This document shows positions 8,618 through 17,267 of a stretch of DNA of 58,179 bases, piece by piece. This stretch comes from Xanthobacteraceae bacterium (lineage in GTDB: Bacteria; Pseudomonadota; Alphaproteobacteria; Rhizobiales; Xanthobacteraceae), in the NCBI GenBank assembly GCA_024508855.1, contig JANINJ010000015.1:1-58179 (forward strand). The letters are read 5' to 3'. A program made the translations under genes and the position numbers. Numbering within the stretch: position 1 is the stretch's first letter; each line of letters opens with the position of its first letter. The notes under the pieces are model-generated. The model made no database searches. It was not told where the DNA came from and saw only the letters and a program-made list of their open reading frames with translations.

Positions 8618-8645
8618 TGCCGCCCCGTTTATGTTTCCGCGCGCC

Positions 8646-9899
8646 TCAAGCGTGATCCAGTCCGTACAGCGTATGCAGCGTGCGGACCGCGAGTTCGGTA
8701 TAGGCCGCGTCGATCAGCACCGAGAACTTGATTTCCGAAGTGGTGATGGCGCGGATGTTGATGCTCTTGCCCGCCAGCGCGGTGAACGCCTGCGCCGCGA
8801 CGCCGGCGTGGCTGCGCATGCCGCTGCCGATCACCGAGACCTTGGCGACGTCGGTGGCGACGTCGAGCCGCGCGTAACCGATCTTGTCCTTGGCGCCGGT
8901 GATGGTGTCGCGTGCACGGTTGAAGTCGGAAGCCGGCACCGTGAAGGTGAGGTCGGTGGTCTTGCCGTCCTCGGAGACGTTCTGCACGATCATGTCGACA
9001 TTGATGTTGGCGGCAGCCAGCGGTCCGAAGATCGCCGCGGCGACGCCGGGCTTGTCCTCGATATGACGGACCGAAATCTGGGCTTCGTCCTTGGAGAAGG
9101 CGATGCCGGTGACGACGTGGCTTTCCATGATTTGCTCCTCGCTGCAGATCAGCGTTCCCGGCGGGGTCCCGTGCGGATCGATATCCTCGGGTTTGTCAAA
9201 ACTTGAACGGACGAAGATCGGCATGTTGTGCACCATGCCGAGTTCCACGGAACGAACCTGCAGCACCTTGGCGCCCTGCGAGGCCAGTTCCAGCATGTCC
9301 TCGAATGCGATCTTGTCGAGCCGCTTTGCCTTCGGCACCACGCGGGGATCGGTGGTGTAGACGCCATCGACGTCGGTATAGATATCGCAGCGGTCGGCAT
9401 GGATCGCGGCGGCAATCGCCACCGCCGAGGTGTCGGAACCGCCGCGGCCGAGCGTGGTGATGCGGCCGGTCTCGGGATTGATGCCCTGGAAGCCGGCAAT
9501 GACCGCCACTTCCTTCCGCTCCTTGAAGCGGTTGATGATCTTCTTGCCGTCGATCTCGAGAATACGCGCCGAGGCATGCGCCTCGCTGGTGCGGATCGGA
9601 ATCTGCCAGCCCTGCCAGGAACGCGCCTGGATACCGAGCGCCTGCAGGGCGATGGCCAGCAGACCGGACGTTACCTGTTCGCCGGACGCGACCACGGCAT
9701 CGTATTCGCGCGCGTCATGCATCGGCGAGGCGTCGCGGCACCAGGCCACCAGCTCGTTGGTTTTGCCGGACATCGCCGAGACCACCACGGCGACGTCGTG
9801 GCCGGCATCGACCTCGCGTTTGACGTGGCGGGCGACATTCTGGATGCGTTCGATATTGGCGACAGACGTGCCGCCGAATTTCATGACGAGCCGGCCCAT
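8646..9899 (-). CDS. lysC: Aspartate kinase
   Basis: A 417-residue aspartokinase, which phosphorylates L-aspartate to open the lysine, threonine, methionine and diaminopimelate pathways. The kinase signature VMKFGGTSVANIERI sits at the very N-terminus. Further blocks such as TLGRGGSDTSAVAIAAA and YTDVDGVYTTDPRVVPKAKRL bind the nucleotide and aspartate. Two C-terminal ACT domains (one with VTGIAFSKDEAQISVRHI, one with KVSVIGSGMRSHAGVAAQAF) provide feedback control by lysine or threonine. The ATG at 9897-9899 is chosen because MGRLVMKFGG is the conserved N-terminus; the open frame continues upstream to 10004 without similarity. The length is typical of the single-function enzyme. Confidence 0.96.
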   Translation of the reverse strand: MGRLVMKFGGTSVANIERIQNVARHVKREVDAGHDVAVVVSAMSGKTNELVAWCRDASPMHDAREYDAVVASGEQVTSGLLAIALQALGIQARSWQGWQIPIRTSEAHASARILEIDGKKIINRFKERKEVAVIAGFQGINPETGRITTLGRGGSDTSAVAIAAAIHADRCDIYTDVDGVYTTDPRVVPKAKRLDKIAFEDMLELASQGAKVLQVRSVELGMVHNMPIFVRSSFDKPEDIDPHGTPPGTLICSEEQIMESHVVTGIAFSKDEAQISVRHIEDKPGVAAAIFGPLAAANINVDMIVQNVSEDGKTTDLTFTVPASDFNRARDTITGAKDKIGYARLDVATDVAKVSVIGSGMRSHAGVAAQAFTALAGKSINIRAITTSEIKFSVLIDAAYTELAVRTLHTLYGLDHA

Positions 9900-10057
9900 G
9901 ACGGATGGTGCATTCCCTGAGGACAAGAAGGTATGGTACGGCGCAAATCGCGCCGCGAGAGCCAAAAGGCGCGTATACATACCGGTGCGGTCGCGGCCAC
10001 GCAACCGGGTTCGAGGCAGGCGGCCGCCGCCAACTGGTGCAAGAGCGAGACTGCTGA

Positions 10058-10525
10058 ATGGCGCGGTATATCGACGAGATCCTGCAACCGGGCGAGAAAT
10101 TGCTGTATTCGACCAACGTGCACTGGATTTTCTACCTGCCGGCGATCGGTGCGTGGCTGGTGGCTGCCGTGCTGCTGGTGGTGGCGCGGATGTTCATCCA
10201 GGACTTCGTCGTGCTGTTCTGCCTCGCGGCCGCCGCCATCGCCGGGCTGGCGGCGCTGTACCTGACGTTCCGGGCCTGGTTTCACCGCTGGACCACGGAG
10301 ACCGACGTCACCAACCTGCGTGTCGTTCACAAAGAAGGTTTCATCAAGCGCCGGACCTTCGAGATGAGCCTCGACAAGGTCGAAAGCGTCGACGTCAACC
10401 AGAGTATTCTGGGGCGAATTCTGAATTATGGTGACGTCACGATTCGCGGCGTCGGCGAAGGTGTGGAGAAGATTTCCACCATCGCCTCGCCGCTGGCGTT
10501 CCGCAATTTCATCACCGCGCGATAG
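10058..10525 (+). CDS. PH domain-containing membrane protein (bPH2, YdbS-like)
   Basis: A 155-residue protein. Residues about 22-75 hold two membrane helices separated by a short turn (FYLPAIGAWLVAAVLLVVARM and VLFCLAAAAIAGLAALYLTF). The C-terminal half is a bacterial PH-like (bPH_2, DUF304) domain with the characteristic TTETDVTNLRVVHKEGFIKRRTFEMSLDKVESVDVNQSILGRIL run. Such proteins are common and largely uncharacterised; some are involved in membrane stress or secretion. The gene is 14 bases upstream of ubiG and probably shares its transcript. It is divergent from lysC across a 158-base gap that must contain both promoters. Confidence 0.87.
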   Translation: MARYIDEILQPGEKLLYSTNVHWIFYLPAIGAWLVAAVLLVVARMFIQDFVVLFCLAAAAIAGLAALYLTFRAWFHRWTTETDVTNLRVVHKEGFIKRRTFEMSLDKVESVDVNQSILGRILNYGDVTIRGVGEGVEKISTIASPLAFRNFITAR

Positions 10526-10539
10526 GAGCGCGCGCAGAC

Positions 10540-11301
10540 ATGACCACGCAATCCCACACCGCCGATGCGACCGGCCCTTCGGTCGATCCTGCGGAGATCG
10601 CAAAATTCTCGAAACTGTCGGCCGAGTGGTGGGACCCCAACGGCAAGATGGCGCCACTGCACAAGATCAATCCGTTGCGGCTGGCCTTCATCCGCGACGC
10701 CGCGTGCCGCAAGTTCGACCGCAACGTGCGCAGCCTGAGTTGTCTGGAGGGGCTTCGAATCCTCGATATCGGCTGCGGCGCCGGCCTGTTGTGCGAGCCG
10801 TTCGCGCGGCTGGGCGCACAGGTAATCGGCGTCGATCCGTCGGAAACCAATATCGCCGCGGCGAAGCTGCACGCGGAGCGCTCGCACCTGTCGATCGACT
10901 ATCGCTGCACCACGCTGGAGCAGATGGACCCGCGCGAGCGGTTCGACATCGTGCTGGCGATGGAAGTGGTGGAGCACGTTGTCGATGTCGGCGCCTTCCT
11001 CGACCGCTGCACCGCGGTGCTGAAGCCCGGCGGGTTGATGGTAGTGTCGACGCTCAATCGCACCTGGAAGAGTTTCGCGCTGGCCATCGTCGGCGCCGAA
11101 TACGTGCTGCGCTGGTTGCCGCGCGGCACCCATCAATGGGACAAGTTCGTCACCCCGGAAGAACTCACTCATCACCTCGAGCGCAACAAGCTCGGCATCA
11201 CCGAGCAGGCCGGCGTGGTCTACAGCCCGTTCGCTGACCGCTGGAGCACGTCGTCGGACATGGACGTGAACTACATGGTGGTGGCCGAAGGCGTGGGGTG
11301 A
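10540..11301 (+). CDS. ubiG: Bifunctional ubiquinone O-methyltransferase UbiG
   Basis: A 253-residue SAM-dependent methyltransferase that performs both O-methylations of ubiquinone biosynthesis. The family-specific N-terminal ITKFSKLSAEWWDPNG-like block is present as IAKFSKLSAEWWDPNGKMAPLHKINPLRL. The SAM-binding motif I is LDIGCGAGLLCEP (about residues 75-87). Post-motif blocks include VVEHVVDVGAFL and the C-terminal MDVNYMVVAEG. The length agrees with other alphaproteobacterial UbiG proteins (about 250). It lies 14 bases after the PH-domain gene and converges on the EamA gene. Confidence 0.96.
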   Translation: MTTQSHTADATGPSVDPAEIAKFSKLSAEWWDPNGKMAPLHKINPLRLAFIRDAACRKFDRNVRSLSCLEGLRILDIGCGAGLLCEPFARLGAQVIGVDPSETNIAAAKLHAERSHLSIDYRCTTLEQMDPRERFDIVLAMEVVEHVVDVGAFLDRCTAVLKPGGLMVVSTLNRTWKSFALAIVGAEYVLRWLPRGTHQWDKFVTPEELTHHLERNKLGITEQAGVVYSPFADRWSTSSDMDVNYMVVAEGVG

Positions 11302-11334
11302 GGGACGAATACGATTGCGTTGTGATCCCGAAGT

Positions 11335-11775
11335 TTAGCTCTTCACGACAATCAGTACGGCACCTGCCGCGATCAGCGCGATGCCGAGCCAGCCGTTGAG
11401 CGAAGGGCGCTCGCCCAGGAACGCCACGCCGAACAATGCCACCAATACGACGCTCAATTTGTCGATCGGTGCGACCAGCGTGGCGGGGCCGAGCTTCAAG
11501 GCGCGGAAGTAACAAAGCCACGACGCGCCGGTGCCTAATCCCGAGAGCACGAGGAAGGCCCAGCTCTTGCCCGAAATCGGACCTGGACGGGTGAACTGTC
11601 CGGTCGCGAACAGGATGAAGGCGAGGCTGAGCAGGACGATGATCGTGCGAATGAAGGTCGCGAGATCGGGGTTGATATCCTCGACGCCGACCTTGGCGAA
11701 GATTGCCGTCAACGCGGCGAACATCGCCGACAGGATCGCCCAGAATTGCCAGGATGAGAGCGCGCCGGCACCCAT
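11335..11775 (-). CDS. EamA/DMT-family membrane transporter, single-domain
   Basis: A 146-residue protein with five predicted helices, corresponding to a single EamA unit in place of the usual two. It has the family's Pro/Gly-rich end ALFGVAFLGERPSLNGWLGIALIAAGAVLIV. Single-unit EamA proteins work as homo- or hetero-dimers, and their substrates are diverse. It is the last gene of a minus-strand operon, starting two bases after the stop of the DUF1178 gene, so it is probably translationally coupled. No transport substrate can be inferred from the sequence. Confidence 0.87.
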   Translation of the reverse strand: MGAGALSSWQFWAILSAMFAALTAIFAKVGVEDINPDLATFIRTIIVLLSLAFILFATGQFTRPGPISGKSWAFLVLSGLGTGASWLCYFRALKLGPATLVAPIDKLSVVLVALFGVAFLGERPSLNGWLGIALIAAGAVLIVVKS

Positions 11776-11777
11776 CG

Positions 11778-12245
11778 TCAGTTGCGGTCTTCCGGCAGCA
11801 CCGGCAGCGGCATCACCTCGATGCCTTCTTCGACCAGTGATTTCGCCTCGTCGGGCGAGGCCTCGCCGTAGATCGGCCGATGCTCGATGTCGCCGTAATG
11901 CATCTTGCGCGCTTCATTCGGGAATTGCTCGCCGACATTATCGGCGTTCTTCACGACGTGATCGCGCAGTTCCTTAAGCTTGGCGCGCAGTTCGCGCTCC
12001 TGCGCCATCATCAGCGGCGCGGGCGAAGCGGTCGAGGGCGATTCGGTAGTTGCCGGCTCCGGCGTCTTGCCACGCTTCTTCGTGCCGGCAAGCCGCGGCG
12101 CCATGATCGCCTTCTCGACCTTGGCCGAGCCGCAGGTTGGACAGGTCACCAGTTTACGCTTGTGCTGCGAATCGTAGGCCGACGAACTCTGGAACCAGCT
12201 TTCGAAGCTGTGCCCGCGCTCGCAACGCAGGTCGTACTTGATCAT
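11778..12245 (-). CDS. DUF1178 family protein with zinc-ribbon-like N-terminus
   Basis: A 155-residue protein of the DUF1178 family, function unknown. The N-terminus MIKYDLRCERGHSFESWFQSS and the following CPTCGSAKVEKAIMAP supply Cys, His, Cys and Cys ligands for a probable zinc ribbon. The middle is Pro/Thr/Ser-rich and the C-terminal half is a conserved helical block (KLKELRDHVVKNADNVGEQFPNEARKMHYGDIEHRPIYGEAS). The ATG at 12243-12245 overlaps the stop of the upstream nitrilase-family gene by four bases (ATGA), which fixes the start and indicates coupling. The genomic link to a deaminated-glutathione-amidase-type enzyme and a glutaredoxin is the best clue to its role. Confidence 0.9.
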   Translation of the reverse strand: MIKYDLRCERGHSFESWFQSSSAYDSQHKRKLVTCPTCGSAKVEKAIMAPRLAGTKKRGKTPEPATTESPSTASPAPLMMAQERELRAKLKELRDHVVKNADNVGEQFPNEARKMHYGDIEHRPIYGEASPDEAKSLVEEGIEVMPLPVLPEDRN

Positions 12246-13120
12246 GCCGAGCCCCGGACCAGCTGCAGGTGCTCCGGCGTCGCATTGGTATCGCGGATGC
12301 TGAAACGGCGGCCATGCTGCAACGACGGGATGCTCTTGCGCGCGCTCTCGACCTTGGCGGGATCGATCGTCGCCAGCACCACGCCGGGCTCGACGCCGCT
12401 TTCGGCCAGCACCACCCCCCACGGATCGACGATCAGCGAATGGCCGAAGGTCTCGCGCTTGTTCTCATGCAGCCCGGCCTGCGCCGCGGCGAACACGAAG
12501 CAGCCGTTCTCGATGGCGCGGGCGCGCAGCAGCGTGGTCCAGTGTGCCTCGCCGGTCTTTTTCGTGAAGGCCGACGGCACCGCGAGGAACGACGCGCCGC
12601 TTTCGGCGAGCGCGCGATACAACGAGGGGAAGCGCACGTCGTAGCAGATCGTCATGCCGAGCCGGCCCCAGGGCAGATCGGTGATCACCGCAGTCTCGCC
12701 CGGCTGGTAATTGGCGGATTCGCGATAGCTCTCGCCGTTGCCGAGATCGATGTCGAACATGTGAATCTTGTCGTAGCTGGCGAGAATGTCGCCGCCGGGA
12801 CCGATCAGAAACGAACGGTTCACCGCACGCTCCGGCGTGGCGCGCAGCGCCAGCGAGCCGATATGCAAATGAATCTTCAGTTCGCGTGCCAGGTCGCGAT
12901 AGGCCTTCAGCGAGATGTCCTCGTCCTCGCTGGCGAGATATTCGAACAGCGCGGTGCGGTTCACCTGCATCATATTGCTGACTTCAGGAGTCTGCACATA
13001 TTCCGCCCCCTGCGAGACAGCGTCGCGGATCAGTGCCGTGGCCTGTTCGAGGCTCGGTCCCGGCAACAGGCCGGTGCGCATCTGCACCATGGCGGCGACG
13101 AACGGCGAACCGGTGCTCAT
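12242..13120 (-). CDS. Carbon-nitrogen hydrolase, Nit1-like (probable deaminated glutathione amidase)
   Basis: A 292-residue nitrilase-superfamily amidase. The catalytic triad is present as Glu46 (VQTPEVSN), Lys118 (SYDKIHMFDID) and Cys159 (GMTICYDVRFP). The KIHMFDIDLGNGESYRES stretch and the C-terminal ETFGHSLIVDPWGVVLAE match the Nit1/NitFhit branch. Mammalian and yeast members of that branch hydrolyse deaminated glutathione, a metabolite-repair reaction. The specific substrate is inference from branch resemblance and from the neighbouring glutaredoxin gene. It overlaps grxC upstream and DUF1178 downstream by four bases each. The much longer open frame upstream to 13348 lies inside grxC and is not used. 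Confidence 0.88.
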   Translation of the reverse strand: MSTGSPFVAAMVQMRTGLLPGPSLEQATALIRDAVSQGAEYVQTPEVSNMMQVNRTALFEYLASEDEDISLKAYRDLARELKIHLHIGSLALRATPERAVNRSFLIGPGGDILASYDKIHMFDIDLGNGESYRESANYQPGETAVITDLPWGRLGMTICYDVRFPSLYRALAESGASFLAVPSAFTKKTGEAHWTTLLRARAIENGCFVFAAAQAGLHENKRETFGHSLIVDPWGVVLAESGVEPGVVLATIDPAKVESARKSIPSLQHGRRFSIRDTNATPEHLQLVRGSA

Positions 13121-13392
13121 GAGGTCACTCCTTCGTCCGCCAGCAGCGCGTCGAGCTTGCCTTCGCGGTCCAGCGCATAGAGTTCGTCGCAGCCGCCGAC
13201 ATAGGTCTTGCCGATGAAGATCTGCGGGAATGTCGCGCCGACGCCGACGCGATCCCACATCTGCTCGCGATAAGCCGGATCGACCGCAACGTCGAATTCG
13301 GTGAACGCGGCATTCTTGCGCGTCAGCAGCGACTTGGCGGCGCTGCAATAGCCGCAGCCGGGGCGCGTGAAGATCTCGATGGCAGCAGCCAT
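13117..13392 (-). CDS. grxC: Glutaredoxin 3
   Basis: A 91-residue dithiol glutaredoxin. The active site is CGYC at residues 13-16 (IFTRPGCGYCSAAKSLL). The TVP-type cis-Pro motif appears as ATFPQIFIG and the glutathione-binding GG..D element as YVGGCDELYALDREGKLDALL. It reduces protein disulfides and mixed disulfides using glutathione. The ATG at 13390-13392 gives the family's compact N-terminus. The stop overlaps the start of the nitrilase gene (ATGA), showing a coupled operon with comF upstream (54 bases). Confidence 0.95.
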   Translation of the reverse strand: MAAAIEIFTRPGCGYCSAAKSLLTRKNAAFTEFDVAVDPAYREQMWDRVGVGATFPQIFIGKTYVGGCDELYALDREGKLDALLADEGVTS

Positions 13393-13446
13393 GGCATGTG
13401 CTCTTACGGGCTTGCGTGGAATACGCTCGATGATCGAGCCGCCCAA

Positions 13447-14256
13447 TTATATGGGAGCTTTCATGGTGTCCACAACCCGGGCGAATACCAGCACGTCGAC
13501 CTGCGCAGCCTTGGCGCGCAGCAGCGCACGGGCGCAGGCGTCCACCGTCGCTCCCGAGGTCAACACGTCGTCGATCAGTACGACATGGCGGCCCTGTACG
13601 TCGGCGGCTTTATCCTGCGAAACCTTGAACGCACCCTGCACATTTGCTGCTCGTTCGCTGCGGGAGAGGCCGATTTGCTGCTGCGTCGGCCGCACCCGGC
13701 GCAATGCGTCGCGCGACACCGTGACGCCGGTTTGCCGCGCGATCACCTGCGCCAGCGCGCCGGACTGGTTGTAGCGGCGGCTCCACGCCCGCCGCCAATG
13801 CAGCGGAACCGGCACCAGCAGGTCGGCCCCGCCGAGCAATTCATGCCCGGCCCGCGCCATCCAGCGGCCCATGGTCGGCGCGAGGTCCGTGCGGTCCTGA
13901 TATTTCAAGGCATGGACCAGCGTCTTCGCCACCTCGTCGTAGCGCACTGCCGCACGGGCGCGCTGGTAGGCGGGCGGCGCGGCGATCGCCTGCATCGACA
14001 GTAGATCGGGACCGGGATCATAGACGAACGGAATGCCGAGCCGCGGGCAATAGGGCGGCGCGATGAACGACAACTGGCTCCAGCACGCGGCGCACATGCC
14101 TTCGCCCGCCACCGGTTCGCGGCAGGCGACGCACAGCGTCGGCAACGCAACATCGAGCGCCAGTCGCGACGCCGATACGCCAAGATCGCGGCATGCCCGC
14201 CACGCACCGCGCAGGCGGTGGGCAAAGGACGGCGGCGGTGCGGCCTCGATCTGCAT
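13447..14256 (-). CDS. ComF family phosphoribosyltransferase-like protein
   Basis: A 269-residue ComF/GntX protein. The N-terminal double zinc ribbon is represented by CVACREPVAGEGMCAACWS (Cys42, Cys45, Cys55, Cys58). The type I phosphoribosyltransferase domain follows, with the PRPP-binding loop HVVLIDDVLTSGATVDACARALL near the C-terminus. ComF proteins assist DNA uptake in competent bacteria; in most Alphaproteobacteria their role is unproven. It is the first gene of the comF-grxC-nitrilase-DUF1178-EamA operon and is divergent from the methyltransferase gene at 14354. Confidence 0.92.
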   Translation of the reverse strand: MQIEAAPPPSFAHRLRGAWRACRDLGVSASRLALDVALPTLCVACREPVAGEGMCAACWSQLSFIAPPYCPRLGIPFVYDPGPDLLSMQAIAAPPAYQRARAAVRYDEVAKTLVHALKYQDRTDLAPTMGRWMARAGHELLGGADLLVPVPLHWRRAWSRRYNQSGALAQVIARQTGVTVSRDALRRVRPTQQQIGLSRSERAANVQGAFKVSQDKAADVQGRHVVLIDDVLTSGATVDACARALLRAKAAQVDVLVFARVVDTMKAPI

Positions 14257-14353
14257 GGACGAAGGCTAGCGCCGCCGTCGCAGCACCTCAAGCGATGACT
14301 GATGCGGGTGCCGGCAGTTGCCAGTTTCGGGTGTTGGGCGTACCACCCCAGCC

Positions 14354-15208
14354 ATGCCGTCAAGCAACAATGCCGCACCGCTTCTATTCGACCGCGCCTT
14401 GCTGAACGTGCGGCAGATGCGCGCGGCGAAGCTCGGCGTGGAGCCGTTCCTGCTCGATCGCGTGGTCGACGATGCGGTGGAGCGGCTGGGCGCGGTGACG
14501 CGCACCTTCAGCAACGGCATCGATCTGGCGACGCCGGGCGATCAACTGCGTGGTGCGTTGCGGGATCGTGTGGCGACGCTGACCGCGGTCGACCTGCCGC
14601 AGATCGATAGTGCCTCGTTGCATCTCGCGCCGGAGTCTATCGATCTTGTGGTCTCGCTGCTGGCGCTGCAATTCGTCAACGACCTGCCGGGCGTATTGGC
14701 GCAGCTGCGCCGCGCCCTGAAGCCCGACGGGCTGCTGCTGGCGGCGATGATCGGCGGTGACACGCTCACCGAACTGCGGCAATCGTTCGCGCTCGCGGAA
14801 GCCGAGATCGAAGGCGGCGCATCGCCGCACGTCTCGCCGTTCGCCGATTTGCGCGACGTCGGCGGGCTGCTGCAACGCGCCGGCTTTGCATTGCCGGTGA
14901 CCGATCTCGATCGCGTGGTGGTGCGTTACGACAATGCCTTCGCGCTGATGCAGGATCTGCGGCGCATGGGCGCGACCAACGTGCTGGTCGAGCGCCGCAA
15001 GCTGCCGACCCGGCGCGCGACCATGCTGCGCATGGCGCAGGTCTACGGCGAACGCTTCGCCGATCCCGACGGCCGCATCCGCGCCACCTTCGATATCATC
15101 TGGCTGCTGGGCTGGGCGCCTCACGCCAGCCAGCCAAAGCCGCTGCGGCCGGGCTCTGCGAAGTTCAGCCTGGAAGATGCGGTGAAGAAGGTCAGGAAAG
15201 AGCAATAG
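14354..15208 (+). CDS. SAM-dependent methyltransferase, NDUFAF5/BioC-like
   Basis: A 284-residue class I methyltransferase. The N-terminus (LLFDRALLNVRQMRAAKLGVEPFLLDRVVDDAVERL) is typical of the NDUFAF5/C20orf7 group, whose mitochondrial member assembles complex I. Motif I is degenerate here: no GxGxG is seen after the start of the fold. The DLVVSLLALQFVNDLPGVLAQLRRALKPDGLLLAAMIGGDTLTELRQSF block is strongly conserved and defines the group. The ATG at 14354 is chosen over 14318 because the upstream codons are poorly conserved. It could be a complex I assembly factor in bacteria, but that is inference from the eukaryotic relative. Confidence 0.85.
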   Translation: MPSSNNAAPLLFDRALLNVRQMRAAKLGVEPFLLDRVVDDAVERLGAVTRTFSNGIDLATPGDQLRGALRDRVATLTAVDLPQIDSASLHLAPESIDLVVSLLALQFVNDLPGVLAQLRRALKPDGLLLAAMIGGDTLTELRQSFALAEAEIEGGASPHVSPFADLRDVGGLLQRAGFALPVTDLDRVVVRYDNAFALMQDLRRMGATNVLVERRKLPTRRATMLRMAQVYGERFADPDGRIRATFDIIWLLGWAPHASQPKPLRPGSAKFSLEDAVKKVRKEQ

Positions 15209-15225
15209 GCTGCAACGAAGCTGCC

Positions 15226-15346
15226 GTCATGGCCGGGCTCGTCCCGGCCATCCACGTCTTTTCTGCGGATGTGCTGCAAGACGTGGATGCCCGGCACCGC
15301 AGACAAGTTTACGCAGTCTGCGACTGCTATGGCCGGGCATGACGGA
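15226..15346. repeat. Dispersed palindromic repeat, type A (GTCATGGCCGGG arms)
   Basis: Two back-to-back hairpins: ATGGCCGGG-ctcgt-CCCGGCCAT (15229-15251), then CCACGTCTT pairing with AAGACGTGG. The element ends in ATGGCCGGGCATGACGG. The same sequence recurs at 44178-44255 and, diverged, at 21545 and 56325. It sits between the methyltransferase (+) and mutT (-) genes, which converge. Confidence 0.85.
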
Positions 15347-15362
15347 GGAAAGTTTGGTCGCC

Positions 15363-15764
15363 TTACATCAACAGATCGATCAGATGCGGGATCAGCGGAA
15401 TGTCCGCTGGCGGCATCGGGTAATCGCGCAGCTTGTTGGCGCGCACCCATGTGAGCGCCTGTCCCTCTTTCGACGCCACCATGCCTTCCCAGCGCCGGCA
15501 GATGTAGAGCGGCATCAGCAGATGGAAGCTCTCATAGGCGTGGCTGGCGAAGGTCAGCGGTGCCAGGCAGGTTTCCTGCGTGACGATGCCGAGTTCTTCG
15601 CGCAACTCGCGGATCAGCGCCGCCTCCGGCCGCTCGCCGGGCTCGAGCTTGCCGCCGGGAAATTCCCACAGGCCGGCCAACTGCTTGCCTTCCGGGCGTT
15701 GCGCGATCAGCACCCGGTTGTCGGCATCGATCAGCGCGCAGGCGACGACGAGCGTGAGTTTCAC
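15363..15764 (-). CDS. mutT: NUDIX nucleoside triphosphate pyrophosphohydrolase, MutT type
   Basis: A 133-residue Nudix hydrolase. The Nudix box (residues 38-60, Gly38 to Ile60) fits the pattern GX5EX7REUXEEXGU exactly: Gly38, Glu44, Arg52, Glu53, Glu56, Glu57 and Gly59. MutT-type enzymes hydrolyse oxidised dGTP and prevent A:T to C:G mutations. The first codon is GTG (15762-15764) and overlaps the argJ stop as GTGA, so it is translationally coupled to argJ. The final residues are [12 protein letters not shown]. The exact nucleotide substrate is assigned by family only. Confidence 0.9.
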   Translation of the reverse strand: MKLTLVVACALIDADNRVLIAQRPEGKQLAGLWEFPGGKLEPGERPEAALIRELREELGIVTQETCLAPLTFASHAYESFHLLMPLYICRRWEGMVASKEGQALTWVRANKLRDYPMPPADIPLIPHLIDLLM

Positions 15765-16996
15765 GACCGGTAATCGCCGTTGATAGCGACGTATTCCTTG
15801 GTGAGGTCGCAGGTCAGCACGCGGTCGCGGCCTTTGCCGATGCCGAGCGCGACCTTGATCTGGATTTTTGGATGCTTCATTGCCGCCGAAACTTCGGCCT
15901 CGTCATAAGACGGGTCGCGCGCGCCGTTCTTCGCCACGCGGATGCCGTTGAACGAGATCGACAGCTTGTCGCGATCGGCCGGCTCGCCGGCCTTGCCCAC
16001 CGCCATCACCACGCGGCCCCAGTTGGCGTCCTCGCCGGCGATCGCGGTTTTCACCAGCGGCGAATTGGCGATCGACATCGCGATTCGGCGAGCCGATTTT
16101 TTCGACGTCGCACCCTCGACGACGATCTCGACCAGCTTGCGTGCGCCTTCGCCGTCGCGGGCGACCTGTTCGGCGAGGTCGGCGAGCACGGCATTGAAGG
16201 CTTTCACGAATGCCTTGAGGCGCGGGTCGCTGGCGCGGGAGATTTTCGGCGCGCCCTCTGCCGCGCCGGTGGCGAATGCGAGCAGCGTGTCGGAGGTCGA
16301 GGTGTCGCCGTCGATAGTGACCGCGTTGAAGGTGTCTTCGACGCCCGATTTGAGCAGCGCCTGCAATACGCCCGCGGACAGCGGCGCGTCGGTGAACACG
16401 AACGACAGCATTGTCGCCATGTCCGGCGCGATCATGCCGGCGCCTTTGGCCATGCCGTTAATGGTCACTCTGGCCTTGCCGAGTTTCACGGTTGCGGTGG
16501 CGACCTTGGGAAAGGTGTCGGTGGTCATGATCGCCTTGGCGGCGTCAAACCAGCCATCCGGGGTGACGTCATGCGCCAGCATGTCGAGCACGCCGTTGAA
16601 CTTGGTGGCGTCGAGCGGCTCGCCGATCACACCGGTCGAGGCCAGGAATACCTCACCGAGGGTGCAGTTGGCGGCCTTGGCGGCAATCTTCGCGGTCAGC
16701 GCAGTCGAGGCCCGGCCGGTCTTGCCGGTAAAGGCGTTGGCGTTGCCGGAATTGACCACCAGCGCACGGGCTTTGCCGCCCTTGAGTTTGGCACGACACC
16801 ATTCCACCGGCGCGGACGGGCATTTCGAGGTCGTGAACACGCCCGCGACCGTGGTGCCGGGATCGAGCAGCGCCAGCAGCACGTCGGTGCGGCCCTTGTA
16901 GCGGATGCCGGCGGCAGCGGTGGCGAGGCGAACGCCGGCCAGCGGCGGCAGTTCGGGGACGTCGGTCGGGGCGAGGGGAGAGACTGCGGTGGACAT
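15761..16996 (-). CDS. argJ: Bifunctional glutamate N-acetyltransferase / amino-acid acetyltransferase
   Basis: A 411-residue ArgJ. It transfers the acetyl group of N-acetylornithine to glutamate in arginine biosynthesis and may also use acetyl-CoA. The autocatalytic cleavage site is [18 protein letters not shown], with Thr195 as the new N-terminal nucleophile of the beta chain. Upstream, [11 protein letters not shown] and [12 protein letters not shown] are also conserved. The ATG at 16994-16996 is used because the long upstream open frame to 17209 runs through a dispersed palindromic repeat. It is coupled to mutT by a GTGA overlap and separated from ppiC by a terminator. Confidence 0.95.
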   Translation of the reverse strand: MSTAVSPLAPTDVPELPPLAGVRLATAAAGIRYKGRTDVLLALLDPGTTVAGVFTTSKCPSAPVEWCRAKLKGGKARALVVNSGNANAFTGKTGRASTALTAKIAAKAANCTLGEVFLASTGVIGEPLDATKFNGVLDMLAHDVTPDGWFDAAKAIMTTDTFPKVATATVKLGKARVTINGMAKGAGMIAPDMATMLSFVFTDAPLSAGVLQALLKSGVEDTFNAVTIDGDTSTSDTLLAFATGAAEGAPKISRASDPRLKAFVKAFNAVLADLAEQVARDGEGARKLVEIVVEGATSKKSARRIAMSIANSPLVKTAIAGEDANWGRVVMAVGKAGEPADRDKLSISFNGIRVAKNGARDPSYDEAEVSAAMKHPKIQIKVALGIGKGRDRVLTCDLTKEYVAINGDYRS

Positions 16997-17016
16997 GCGC
17001 GGGCCTTCAGCGGTTC

Positions 17017-17167
17017 TTCCCTCTCCCCCCGTGGGAGAGGGTGCTGAGCGGCGAAGCCGCGAAGCGGGTGAGGGGTAAGCCACGGGCATGACTGCGCGAT
17101 GACCCCTCACCCGGCGCGAATTCGCTTCGCTCATTCTCGCCACCCTCTCCCACAAGGGGAGAGGGAA
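17017..17167. repeat. Dispersed palindromic repeat, type B (TTCCCTCTCC...GGAGAGGGAA)
   Basis: A 151-base inverted element between ppiC and argJ. The ends TTCCCTCTCC and GGAGAGGGAA pair. Inner arms include CCCGTGGGAGAGGGTG and CACCCTCTCCCACAAGG, and GGGTGAGGGGT pairs with ACCCCTCACCC. A close relative occupies 33631-33765, and shorter relatives are at 35714 and 43454. Confidence 0.85.
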
Positions 17168-17188
17168 GAAAAGAGCCAGATGCAAAAA

Positions 17189-17217
17189 GGGGCGGGATGA
17201 ACCAGTCATCCCGCCCC
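17189..17217 (-). terminator. Intrinsic terminator of ppiC
   Basis: A perfect hairpin GGGGCGGGATGA-accag-TCATCCCGCCCC. Read on the minus strand it is followed at once by TTTTTGCA, the classic stem-plus-U-tract arrangement. It lies 51 bases after the ppiC stop and should isolate ppiC from argJ. Confidence 0.85.
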
Positions 17218-17267
17218 TCGTCTGATGATGCGCCTTTCCCTTTCGGGGAAGCGGTGAACGAGTCGAT

